A DNA stretch of 64,000 nucleotides, from NCBI GenBank assembly GCA_003290165.1, contig QNQO01001171.1, positions 248,001 to 312,000 on the forward strand. The letters run 5' to 3'. Below, piece after piece: positions 53,982-64,000 of this stretch; position 1 is the first letter of the stretch, and every line of letters begins with the position of its first letter. The notes beneath the pieces are model-generated. The model was given only the letters and a program-made list of their open reading frames with translations. It had not been told where the DNA came from and did no database searches. The DNA comes from Berberis thunbergii (Eukaryota > Streptophyta > Magnoliopsida > Ranunculales > Berberidaceae). The position numbers and the translations under genes are program-made.

Positions 53982-55310
53982 TACACTTCTTCGATTTCTC
54001 TTCTGAGATGTAACTCTATGCATGCATTGTTGGGAGCTAAATCTTTGTAATGTGTAGTTTATTTCCATATCCAAGTAATTTGATATCTGAACTTCAATGA
54101 GCACTAGATGGCTATGGCGCTGAGTTGGTGCATCTTTGAGTGGGATCATCCAAAAAGTTTGTACACTCATATTAGTGTGAAGAACTCCCATCCCCCAAAT
54201 GTTTTTTTCTTACTATGTTTCATGCCACTTTTGCTACAACATGTAATATTTACCTTTCGTCTCTCATATTATCAGCTGCTTCTGTCATTGCTACCGCGAC
54301 TGCCATCTTGTCATACTGTCCCCCGCACCGCTGATTCCCTCCACCAATTAAGTATTCAATGTTGAAAAAATCCAATAATGTGGGCACACATGTGTAATAT
54401 TGCTATCTTAAAGTGTAGTGTATCTGATATGTGATCTAATAGAGGTGTTGGACTATAAGGTATTATTAAATAACATGGTATAATTAAGGATGTAATTTCT
54501 AATTCAATGAGGGACAAAATTGGAAATTCAGAGCTCGTAAGTTATACGGTTATAACTTACGAGCGTTATAAATTTGTGGTTGGTCTCCGGTTGAGCGTTG
54601 CGTGAAGAACATCGTCTTCTGTATCCTCTCAACAGAGACTCTAAGTAATACGTTTGAATCAATCAGAAAATTTGATTCATCACAATAAAGAAGAAATTGT
54701 TATGGATTAAGGTATGTTTTTGTTCTTTCTTTGTTTCCATTGAATCAACTAGAGTTTGATGTTATTTGGTTAAATCTACAATTGGTATCAGAGTCATTCC
54801 TCTTGATTTCATGTGAAATTATAAAGAAGAAGAAAAAAGTTTTAATTATTTTGATTCATGTTGACAAGTACAATGATTATGCGATTGTGTTTAATACATG
54901 TTATTATATTGATTCATGTTCACTGTTACACTGTTATATTGATTCAAGTACAGTGAATAGATTCTTAAAAAAAATAAATTGTTTGTCTCGATTCACTGTT
55001 GAATCGAGAGTCGGTGTAGAAGATGAACCTTTTAGCATGTTGGGTCGATTGTTGTTGGGTATTTTAGACCGTGTTTGTTTGTTTCCAAGTGGGACTCAAA
55101 ACCAAGAAGGACTCCAGTTAATCAACTGGGTATTTTAGTGCCTTGATTCACTGTTACCTTTGGGACCCAGTTGATTGAAGGATATCCTCTTTTCAGGTTA
55201 TACACATATTAGATTGTTTGAAGGACTCTTGTTGATTAAGTTTTGTTTTTTTAAGTCCATGTAATTTTTTTGGTTAATAACTGTTGATATTCTCTTTTAA
55301 GAATTGGACC

Positions 55311-56760
55311 TAGGGGTGGGCAAACGGGTCGAGGAACCGCGGATTCAAACCGAACCGAACCGTTTTACTCCAAACGGTTCGGTTCTGATTTTTAAAACTG
55401 TGAAACAATTCGGTTCGGTTCCGGAACCGTTCTTAAACGGTTCGGTTCCGGTTCCTAATTTTTTTTTTCAAACGGTTCGGTTCCGATCCGTTTCGAACCG
55501 ATTACATATACCCAACCCATTTCTTTGTTTCTAACCCTAAGTCCCTAACTAAGAAGAGCGCCTCTTAGTTTCGATCCGTTTCTAACCCTAAGTTCTCCTC
55601 TGAGTCCTCTCTTCTCACTTCATTTCTGATCTCTCCACAACCACAACCACAACGAAGAAGAGCGCTTCTTCTCTCATTTCTCCACAACCACAGACTATAG
55701 CCCCATTTATCTCAGTATCTCTTCTCATTCTCGATCTCGCCTCTCGGTCTCCACTTCACCCAGCCACCCACGCACAACTGCACAAGCAGATCATCTTCTT
55801 CCCACAGACCCTCATCCTCTCTCACTCTCCACAAGCATGACGATGACGCACAACGGCACAAGCAGTGAGCACTAGCAGATCTGAATCTGATCTTCTTCCC
55901 ACAGCCACCCTCGTCCTCTCGCACTCTCCACAAGCACGACGACTTCAAAAAACTCTCCTCAGCCCCACTGAGATCAGTCGAAGCCCCCGACCAAGACCCA
56001 TGAGACCTTGTCGTCGATGGAGTTGCCTGCTGAGAAAGAGATCATGATAGATCGGTTTGATTTGGCTTGGTCTTCGCGAAGCGGGTAGGCTAGGGGTGCT
56101 TGGATGGCCCCGAAGACAGGGTTGGCGAGGCTTCAAGGTGGCCCTCTTTTCAGGGAAGACAACATCCAACAGTTCCAGTCCTTCAGGTTTGAACAAGATA
56201 CGGGTTGAGAAGGGGGAGTTAGCAAAGTTAGACAAGATTGGAATGGGCATAGGAACATGTAACGATCTGAATCTGATCTTCTTCCCACAATGGCAGATCT
56301 GATCTTCTTCCTCACTCGATCTTTTTCCTCACTCGATTGATTTGAAGATTTACTTCCTCAGATTCAGGTTAGCTTGGATTCGTGTTGATTTGAAGATTTG
56401 CTTCCTCAAAAATTGATTTGAATATTTGATCACATCATGCTGGGTTGGATCTTGGAATACTTGTTTCTAAATGTTTTTTGGTTCATTTTGAATGAAGTAG
56501 AAGTTTGGATTCATGTGTTGATTTGAATTATAGTCTGATTATGCTCTATTGTTTGGTAGTTGATTGCAAGGTTATGGAATTCACTTAGCTTGCATTTTAT
56601 TGTGTGGAATCTTGATTTTCTTCAGTCACTGCAAGTTGATTTTCTTCAAGGAACCGTTTGGAACCGTAGGAACCGAACCGAATTGGAACCGTTAAAATTT
56701 TAAACGGTTCGAGTTAGATTCCTCAAAATTTGGAACCGAACCGAACCGTGCCCACCCCTA
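55311..56760. mobile_element. hAT-type non-autonomous element nested in the copia element
   Basis: 1,450 bp with ends TAGGGGTGGGCAAACGG and inverted TAGGGGTGGGCACGG. Perfect 8-bp target duplication ATTGGACC at 55303-55310 and 56761-56768. Subterminal regions repeat AACGGTTCGGTTC and its complement. The centre (55550-56300) is C/T-rich, contains tandemly related CTTCTTCCCACAG..CCTCATCCTCTC..CACTCTCCACAAGCA blocks, and encodes no recognisable transposase. The 56050-56300 part is less repetitive and could be captured DNA, origin unknown. Confidence 0.93.
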
Positions 56761-57412
56761 ATTGGACCTGTTGGTAATAACTTGTGTCCTTGTTGGATCA
56801 TTTGGACCTAATGGGTCTTGGTTTGGACTCAATTATTCTAAATAATTGGGGTCTGATTAATCATGGGTCTTATTTTGTTTTATTGGGACCTATTCAATTT
56901 TTAGCTACATTTTATTTAGACCCATGTTTTAATTGTATTAAGGTGATAATTTGGTTAATACTCCAAATTTATACAGATTATAATTTTGGTTTCATGTATC
57001 ATTATTGTGTTCCTTATTTAAAATTTACACAATTTAACTAATAGGTTGCCAAAGCAACCACTATTAGGTAAATGGTTAATTTTAAATAAATGAACATGCT
57101 AAATCCATGTGAAACAATCGGCCCAAATGAAGATTGTTTTGACCGGATAATCCATAGTCCTAAATATGTGACACGGTTTGGTTTACCATGCTTTTATTAT
57201 GTCGGTCCAAAAAAATGCATAATATTATACCGGTTTCGTTGTGTAAGAAGAATACTACTTACAGATTGATATTTCTGTCCAAAGACTAAATAACAATGTT
57301 GTGCTAGGTATCTTGATATGTTTTTTTACCTATTGTATGAATTTAAAGTTTATGCAATTTGAATGATGATGTGAACATGTTATTTATTTTATTTATTCTT
57401 TGTACAACTACA

Positions 57413-57957
57413 ATGTCTGCTACTAGTATCTCTGCTAGTGTAAATAATATTCTCATGCTTAATGAGACAAACTTTAAGGTCTGGAAAGATAACGTGTTAA
57501 TCGTTCTTGGATGTATGGATCTGGACCTTGCCTTAGGGATTGAGCAACCCGCTCCTCTTACAGACGCAAGTACTCCTGATGCTAAGAGATGCTTTGAGAA
57601 GTGGGAATGCTCCAATCGCATGAGTCTCATGCTCATCAAGCGAGGAATTCCATAAGCCTTTAGGGTGCAATATCCGAAGGGGTGACCAATGTCAATGAGT
57701 TCCTTGCTGAACTTGAAAAACGTTTTGCTAAAAACGATAAGACTGAAACAAGCACGATTTTAGCTAGCTTGATTTCATTGAAGTACAAAGGCAAATGGAA
57801 CATTAGGGAGTACATCATGGATATGTCTCACCTTGCTTCAAAACTTAAAGCACTAAAGCTTGAGTTGTCTGAGGACTTACTCGTGCATCTAGTTTTGATA
57901 TCACTTCCTCCACAATACAGTCAGTTACAATTGTCAGAAAGAGAAATGGACTCTTAA
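57413..57957 (+). pseudogene. gag remnant of the copia element
   Basis: Frames starting MSATSISASVNNI.. contain NFKVWKDNVLIVLGCMDLDL and, after a stop at 57653-57655, EFLAELEKRFAKNDK and LASKLKALKLELSEDLLVHL, the usual copia gag (UBN2-type) pattern with SLPPQYSQ near the end. No zinc knuckle follows; the sequence jumps to RT soon after. Confidence 0.82.
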
Positions 57958-58079
57958 TGAGCTCATTTCATACGGTGTGCAAGAGGAAGACAGGTTGAAG
58001 CAAGACAAAACGGAAAATGCTCACTTTGCAAGCACCTATAAAGATAATGGCAAAAAACGAAAGAATTGTCTCAAGTAAT

Positions 58080-59217
58080 TGTCTTAATGGGCTCAAGCAA
58101 ACTTCCCGTCAATGGTACTACAAATTTCATCAAGTAATTGTCTCGTTTGGTTTTGAGACAAATGTTGTTGATAATTGTGTATATCATAAGTTCAGTGGGA
58201 GTAAACATATCTTTTTGGTTTTGTATGTTGATGACATATTGCTTGTCACTAATAATATAGACATATTGCACGAAACCAAGAGATTTCTATCAAATAAATT
58301 TGAAATGAAAGATCTTGGTGAAGCTTCTTTTGTCTTAGGGATTCAGATATATCGGGATCGTTTCCGGGGTATTCTTGGATTATCACAAAAGGGCTATATA
58401 GAAGAAAACAAATGCTTAAAAGGTTTGGCATGCAAGATTGTAAACCAGGAGACACCCCTATATCTAAATGAGACAAATTCAGTCTCAAACAATGCCCTAG
58501 GAATAAGCTTAAAGTTGTAGAGATGCAAAAGATCCCCTATGCATCAGCTGTTGGGAGTCATATGTATGCTCAGATATATACACGTTCAGACATAGCATTC
58601 ATTGTTGGAATGCTTGGCAGATATATGGATAACCCTGAAATGGATCACTGGAAAGCAGCTAAACGAATTATGAGATATTTACAGAGAACTAAGGATTACA
58701 TGCTCACATACAAGAGATCAGATCAGTTGGGAATCATAGGGTATTCTGATTCTGATTTTGCGGATGCCAAGATAGTAGGAAATCTACATCAGGCTACATT
58801 AATTTATCTGTTAGCTGAATGAGCTATTTCCTGGAGGAGTGCTAAGCAGACACTCATAGCTTCTTCCACCATGGAAGCAGAATATGTAGCGTGTTTTGAG
58901 GCATCTAACCATGGATTATGGCTGCGTTATTTGTCACTGGGCTGCGTATTTTGAATGACATAGAAAGACCACTAAACTTATATTTTGACAATAAGTCAGA
59001 AGTTCTATATGCCAACAACAATAGAAGCTCGTCCAGGTCAAATCATATTGACATAAAGTTCCTGGTTGTGAAGGAAATAATAGAGAATAAACAGATTTTC
59101 ATACAGCATATTGGGACAAACTCCATATGGGTGTTATATCACATGAGGATATCATGGTTTAGTGGGAGTTTTTTGTTGTTCTATGATGGATTTTTTGGAC
59201 ACATTGGTGCAATTTAG
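58080..59217 (+). pseudogene. RT-RNase H remnant of the copia element
   Basis: Starts within RT at LNGLKQTSRQWYYKFHQVIV, with active-site FLVLYVDDILLVTNNI and FEMKDLGEASFVLGIQIYRD. A stop follows at about 58518, then RNase H (YTRSDIAFIVGMLGRYMDNP; GIIGYSDSDFADAK). Further stops at 58820 and beyond; SSTMEAEYVACFEA is readable only across frames. Protease and integrase are absent, so the deletion spans from gag into RT. Confidence 0.85.
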
Positions 59218-60323
59218 TATTTTATGCATAAATAAAGTATTCAATCAATTGTCTATTTATTATTTGTTTGATATCATTAAAAATTAAAATTGGACCAGTT
59301 GGAAATAGGCATGTTTGGATCACATTACATGTAATTTCCATGCTCTACATCCATGTTTGATCTATGTCATTTGATTATATTGGTATATGTGACTATTGAT
59401 GAATTTAGTTACGCTAAATGTAACGAAAATCGCTCTAATCCTATATCAGTATAGTCAATGGACGAGATTGTTTAGAAATACCTTTACTTGTGACAACAAT
59501 TTTTTGAGCTCATAAGGTTATACACATTTAAAGGTAACATATGTAGCTTAAGTGGGAGATTGTTGGAAAAATCCAATAATGTGGGCACACGTATGTAATA
59601 CAATGTGTATAGTTATCTTAAAGTAGTCCATCTAATATATGATCTAATAGGGGTGTTGGACTATATATATTATAAAATAACATGGTGTAATTAAGGATGC
59701 AATTTCTAATTCAATGAGGGGCAGAATTGGAAATTCACAGCCCATAAGTTATATGGTTATAACTTACGAGAGTTATAAATTTATGGTTGGTCCTCGGTTG
59801 AGCGTTGCGTGAAGAACATTGTCTTCTGTATCCTCTCAATGGAGACTCTAAGTAATACGCTTGAATGAATCGGAAGATCCGACTCATCACAATAAAGAAG
59901 AAATCGCTATGGATCAAAGTATGTTTATGTTATTTCTTTGTTTCCATTGAATCAATTAGAGTTTTATGTTATTTGGTTAAATCTACATTCAACCTGTTAA
60001 CCATTCCTCAAACCTTTGTAAACCAGGAAAGGATCAAAAGTTTCAAATTCGTGTATACAGATACCAAACTGGATGGTTAGAATGTTTTTGCGTCTCGTTG
60101 CCTCCTGATACAAAATATAAATGATTTCTCTTGCTTAGAATATGATTTCTTATGCTACTTGCATGGTGAAATAATGAGTCAGTAGTCTATGATTGCTTCC
60201 CTTCGCACCACTACCATCGACAACATTACACACCACCATCACCATCATGCAATGACTTTTCCATATTGGCTTGGTGCTGAAATTAGCTTGATATTTTCTT
60301 AATTTCATATTTATTTTTTCAGT

Positions 60324-60436
60324 ATTAGCTCAACTGGTAAGTTGGTAGACTTGTGACGGATGATATCACAAGTTCAAAGTTCGAAAAAAAATCATTTGTG
60401 GCGAGAGGGATTAAGGCCTTAAGATATTAAAAAAAA
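60324..60436 (+). mobile_element. probable tRNA-derived SINE
   Basis: TTAGCTCAACTGGTAAGTTGGTAGAC resembles a tRNA box A, and CAAGTTCAAAGTTCGAA a degraded box B, about 45 bp apart; the segment ends in a short A-rich tail. Copy 1 of the locus (about 51490-51515) lacks it. A different family from the SINEs at 16440 and 44856. Target duplication not clear. Confidence 0.5.
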
Positions 60437-60747
60437 TCATGTTCACTGACCAATTTATCAATGACTCTTGGGCGCTCCCAGTTGTCTTTAATTATTAAGA
60501 AAACCACAGCTTTTCTGCAACCGAAATAAGTGTAAGAAAATACTTGTAATTTTAGTCTACTCTTATTTGTCGTTAACAGCTTTACTTTTTCATTAAAAAA
60601 AATTAATTTCCATAAATTTAAAAAAATAAAATTGGATTAGCCTGCACTGACATCACTAGTTCTAGCCATTGATTTTTTTTTTCCAATACTATGCACTTCT
60701 TTAGTGTTTATCAAATTGTTCTGAATTCAAAACTCATTAAAAACTTT

Positions 60748-60926
60748 GAGTGATTCTATGTGTCGAGGGAAAGGGCGAGGAAACCAGCGAGGAAAAGGAG
60801 GTGGCGGGGGGTGAACCGCTCACCCCCCTCGAGATGTGTGCGCCAAAAACATCTCGAGGGGGGTGAACGGTTCACCCCCCGCCACCTCCTTTTCCTCGCT
60901 CTTTCCCTCGACATTTAGAATTTCCC
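60748..60926. mobile_element. fold-back Mutator-like MITE 4 (179 bp)
   Basis: 9-bp duplication AAAAACTTT at 60739-60747 and 60927-60935. Starts GAGTGATTCTATGTGTCGAGGG, ends ..CCCTCGACATTTAGAATTTCCC. Arms share GGGCGAGGAAACCAGCGAGG and GAGGTGGCGGGGGGTGAACC with MITE 3, so these two are the closest relatives among the four. Confidence 0.92.
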
Positions 60927-61156
60927 AAAAACTTTTGGTTATGATTAGAAGTAAAAATAAATTCTTATTTAGAACCAAAGTTATGAAAAAAAAAAAAACA
61001 AACAAACAAACGCTACCTTAGAACTGAAACCAACCCATTGACGCCCCAAGTCCCACTAAGCAACACCCCATAAACGATTTGCTTACAGTCAAGTCCACCA
61101 AACTGAGTCTTTTTAGATTAGAAAGAGAGGAAGAGAGAGATTGCGAGCGAGCGAGA

Positions 61157-63596
61157 ATGAACGATGGGTTATCAATTCTTCAGTTCTTGCTTCTCTTCTT
61201 CAACCTCCTAATCTCCTCCTCGTCAGGTCAGTCTTTCACTTAGTGTTCCATTTTATCAATAGATTTGAATCCAATAGTGCTTGAAAAGATTGGGATATTG
61301 TAAAAAAATTTGCACCATTTGAAAAACCCTAACTGTTAGATGAGTTTAGAGGCTGAAGGAACCATCTCTATCGTAGCTAAGAACACCAAATCTTGAAACC
61401 TGTAAAAACTGTGAAGAACAACTCTTAAAAACTTGATCTTTGATCAGAAAACCTATAAAATTCATCAACAGTGTCATTATTTATGCTAATTTGTGTAAAT
61501 TAAATCTTCTATCACTAGAAAGTTTCGTTTTTTTTACTGTAAAGTTCAGTTCTTTTTGGAATTGGAGATGTTTAGATTCCATGTAAAATACCTGAGAGGT
61601 AATTGTGATGGGTGTTTGAAGAGTTTATGCAGCGAGGTCTATAGTTAGTTGTCACGTGCTATGTCAAAAATTTCAAATTTGTGAGGGAGGTTAGAAATTG
61701 ATTTTTCTCAGATTTTGAGTTAGTCTTGGGGAGATTTTGGTTGTTACCAATTTTAGGGGAAACCCGAGTTTTGGAGTTGAATGTTATGATCATTCAACTT
61801 TAGAAGGAGAGAATATTCCAGGTTTCATAGCAGGGAGAAATGAGAAGCTATTGAGAGAGCGTGAATGAGTGAGAGTAAAGGTTAATGGTTAAAGGGAAGT
61901 TTCTAGTTTCTAGGTTTTCTCTTTTTAGTAGTGTGATAAGAACAGTGGATACCAATGTGCGTTATGAGTTTAAATGTTGATCTCCTAGGATACCTAGGAT
62001 GACACACATTCGTTCATCCTCCCCTTGAAAAATAAATTTTGTCATCAGACATGCTCATTTTCTGTCCTGTGAGATTGGGCATCTCTTATTTCCAACCCTG
62101 AGAAAATCCCCCAACATTAAGCAAATCAAAGCAGATAAATGAACTTATTGAAGATAAACTTAACCCGTCTCTTTTTCAACAAAGATCATTATGGCAAGGC
62201 AAGGTCCTTGTAGAGGTTCCCTTCGCTAATTGTGCAAATAGTGAACTACCGACACAATGGATTTTCATATTACTTACAAGTTACATCTGTTTTCAGTTGG
62301 GCAAACACCATAGTTTAGCAACAACTTTACCAAACCTTCTTTATCATTCAGAGTCCAAAACTGAATTGCTCTATTACATGTCACACGAAGCAATTACCTA
62401 TGACAATTTATCCTCAACTATTTCCTTGAATATTTTTAAATGCAGGGAAAACTAATGGAGTTTGCATTTCCCCGGGTGGACGCTTTCAGCCATTTTCATC
62501 TGAAGGGAAACCTCCAAGAAAAGTAACAAAAGGATCAAAGGACTTGACTCTATGTAGGGTTTTCCGGAAAAGCACATGTTGTGATGTAGCTCATACACAC
62601 CACGCTCTGCTAACCATTAGAAGGCTAGCTTCACTAGGAGAAGCTAACCAAGAATGTGTGCAATTGTGGGAACTATTGGAATGCTCCATCTGTGATCCAC
62701 GTGTTGGTGTTCGGCATGGCCCTCCTGTTGTATGCTCGTCATTGTGTGATAGGATCTTCAGTGCTTGCTCTAGCGCATATTTCTCAGTCGACCCAACGAC
62801 CCAGGTGGGTGGATAGTGTTGATATTTTGATCTTATGAAACTGTAAATTTTCTTTGCAGCAATTGGGCACCTTTGCACATGGAAACCATGAACGACTGCA
62901 AGGAATATTACGTGATGAGTCTTCTGTTGGAGTTGTTATACATGTAAAATTTGTAGTTTCCAAAGTCGGCATTGGTAAAACCTAAATATACCTGAGATGT
63001 TACTTGTTTGATGCATATCAGTGTTTGCTTGTGAAGATACTTTTATTGCCCTGTTAGATTAGCATGTCAGTTTTCATAGGACTCCAAAATTTATTTTATT
63101 TTATTTACACACTTGGCAAGGTGCACTAGTTAATTCTCCCTTATACTGCCAGATTTCTGTTATTTCTTTCTAAACCCACAGGATGTTACATGTAACTTCA
63201 AATTTTCTCAAGCACTTGACAAGTTCAATTTTCTGATTAGATGATGTTTGTGTGATGCTAGGTACTCTCACCATGTGGAGTGAATGACTTCGTTTGTGGC
63301 CGAGCTTCTGAATGGGTGTCTAACGGTACGGAGCTCTGCCAACTTGCAGGTTTTGCTGTTAAACAATCTGAGGATATCTATCAAGGTGGGGAAGTAACAT
63401 TTTGCTATGGTGGGAAAGCTAGTCTAGACTCAATTGTTGACTCATGGAAAGGTTCACAATCTGGGGTGCCCCAGGATGCTGTGAATTTGGGAGCATTTGA
63501 TGATGTCCAGCAGTGGGTGAAGGAAATTATGTTTACTGAAAGAGTTTCATGGGCAGTCGGAGGAATGGTGCTTACTGCAGGACTTCTGTTTGTAAG
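61157..63596 (+). CDS. folate-receptor-like cysteine-rich membrane protein (3' end outside)
   Basis: Exons 61157-61226, 62446-62804 and 63262-63596, continuing past the window (donor AAG/GTAAGC at 63597, frame phase 2). ATG at 61157 gives a signal peptide (SILQFLLLFFNLLISSSS). Exon 2 has a dense Cys pattern (LCRVFRKSTCCDVAHTHHAL, LWELLECSICDPRVGV, SLCDRIFSACSSAYFS) typical of folate-receptor-like domains. Exon 3 has SPCGVNDFVCGRASEWVSNG, the glycosylation-type NGT site, and a C-terminal membrane helix (AVGGMVLTAGLLFV). The remaining cytosolic tail, usually short and basic, lies outside. The function of these plant proteins is not established; folate binding is only inferred from the fold. The promoter region holds a SINE and a MITE. 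No damage seen. Confidence 0.87.
61227..62445 (+). other. first intron of the folate-receptor-like gene
   Basis: 1,219-bp intron with donor CAG/GTCAGT and acceptor AATGCAG/GG. Its first part (61260-61800) has diverged copies at about 51900-52490 and partly at 20700-20870, marking the local duplications. No nested gene seen. Confidence 0.7.
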
Positions 63597-64000
63597 GTAA
63601 GCCACTCACTTGGATGTTCTACATACATCTCTATCTTCCCTAATTATGTTTTGTTGATCGAGAGATTTTGAAGTCGTTGAGTGACCTTTTTGAGAACCCC
63701 CCCTTCCCCATTGCCATGTACATGATTCTCAAATCATTTTCTGCCCATATCACAACATTTTTGCATCATAAATTCAGTTCATGTGTTGTTGAAGTTAAAT
63801 AAGGTCTCATTCCATACACAAACATTCAAGTTAATCTGTAAAAGTGTAAATGTATCTCCCGTCCATTTGTGTCTATATACACATGCACATTGATCTGAAT
63901 TATCTCTTGTTCTTAATTTTTCTGTCTTTTTTCTTTTTTTCTTTTTTCCGCAATGTCAATGTTAGTTCTGAGCTTCTTTGTTAAATTCTGCTCTTTGCTG
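63597..64000 (+). other. intron of the folate-receptor-like gene running off the window
   Basis: Follows the 63597 donor. T-rich; no further exon (expected to encode a short basic tail) appears before the window ends. Confidence 0.6.

Larger units (their letters stand above)
54360..59987 (+). mobile_element. Ty1/copia retrotransposon, internally deleted, with both LTRs
   Basis: LTRs 54360-54780 (421 bp) and 59561-59987 (427 bp), both starting TGTTG.AAAAATCCAATAATGTGGGCACAC and ending GGTTAAATCTACA. The target duplication is TTCAA (54355-54359 and 59988-59992). Primer-binding site TGGTATCAGAGTC at 54783. The interior carries a hAT element (55311-56760), a gag remnant and an RT-RNase H remnant, with protease and integrase missing. 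Removing it rejoins sequence that matches the unbroken copy at about 51130-51190. Confidence 0.96.
59993..61156 (+). repeat. duplicated locus copy 2, continuation after copia
   Basis: Continues the copy begun at about 52840: CCATTCCTCAAACCTTTGTAAACCAGGA.AGGAT matches 51182-51208, and CACCACTACCATCGACAACATTACACACCACCATCA matches 51384-51417. Contains a SINE-like insert and a fold-back MITE, both missing from copy 1. The last part is the leader of the folate-receptor-like gene. Confidence 0.78.

Noticed and set aside
60324..60436. Functional tRNA gene
   Set aside because: Box A/B-like motifs are present, but no acceptor stem, anticodon arm or cloverleaf could be drawn; called SINE-like instead.
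62860..62943. Extra exon of the folate-receptor-like gene (acceptor TTTGCAG, open for 28 codons)
   Set aside because: The family joins the end of exon 2 directly to the VLSPCG start of exon 3, phases already agree (0/0), and this piece has no family match; at most an alternative exon.

Overview
The window is nuclear DNA from a eudicot plant. Short exons with GT-AG introns, A+T-rich intergenic DNA and plant gene families (mitochondrial uL15, chloroplast homoserine kinase, DRM1/ARP, MED28, PMEI) show this, as do plant LTR retrotransposons, TRIM, SINEs, hAT and Mutator-like elements. I do not assign a species.

Layout. (1) 1-7649: the last three visible exons of a mitochondrial ribosomal protein L15 gene (+). 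Its last intron is 5.3 kb because it holds a 5,094-bp Mutator-like gene-carrying (Pack-MULE-type) element with 9-bp target duplications. The element carries USP39/SAD1-like ubiquitin-hydrolase fragments in both inverted arms and a GPI-anchored-protein fragment in the middle. (2) 7888-9861: a homoserine kinase pseudogene, split in its ATP-binding motif by a complete TRIM and rearranged by an internal inversion that left a palindrome. (3) 9862-23672: mostly non-coding, with a Mutator-like element, an old tandem duplication of about 4 kb carrying two broken PMEI-like genes, two hAT MITEs and a SINE. (4) 23673-33411: a plant ataxin-10-like gene cut by a 6.1-kb Ty3/gypsy chromovirus at codon 11, a 1.55-kb TIR element and a copia remnant, and also frameshifted. 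(5) 34859-36917: an intact three-exon dormancy/auxin-repressed (DRM1/ARP) gene with two G-boxes upstream. (6) 37725-49350: three diverged tandem copies of a non-coding unit, with a decayed second chromovirus in the first copy and SINE/MITE insertions in the others. (7) 50850-61600: a tandem duplication of a MED28 plus folate-receptor-like locus. The first copy has lost MED28 and the second is intact but split by a copia element, which itself contains a hAT element. (8) 61157-63596: a folate-receptor-like membrane protein gene running off the right edge.

Genes that look functional are L15 (5' end outside), DRM1/ARP, MED28 and the folate-receptor-like gene (3' end outside). Homoserine kinase, ataxin-10, both PMEI copies and the transduplicated fragments look dead.

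The most notable signal is a family of GC-rich fold-back elements beginning GAG..ATTCTA..TGTCGAGG with 9-bp target duplications. There are four short hairpins, and the large gene-carrying element in the L15 intron has matching ends. Because the region is built from tandem duplications, several insertions have their own empty site a few kilobases away, which confirms their boundaries. All comparisons were made by eye; protein families were recognised from remembered motifs, not searches.
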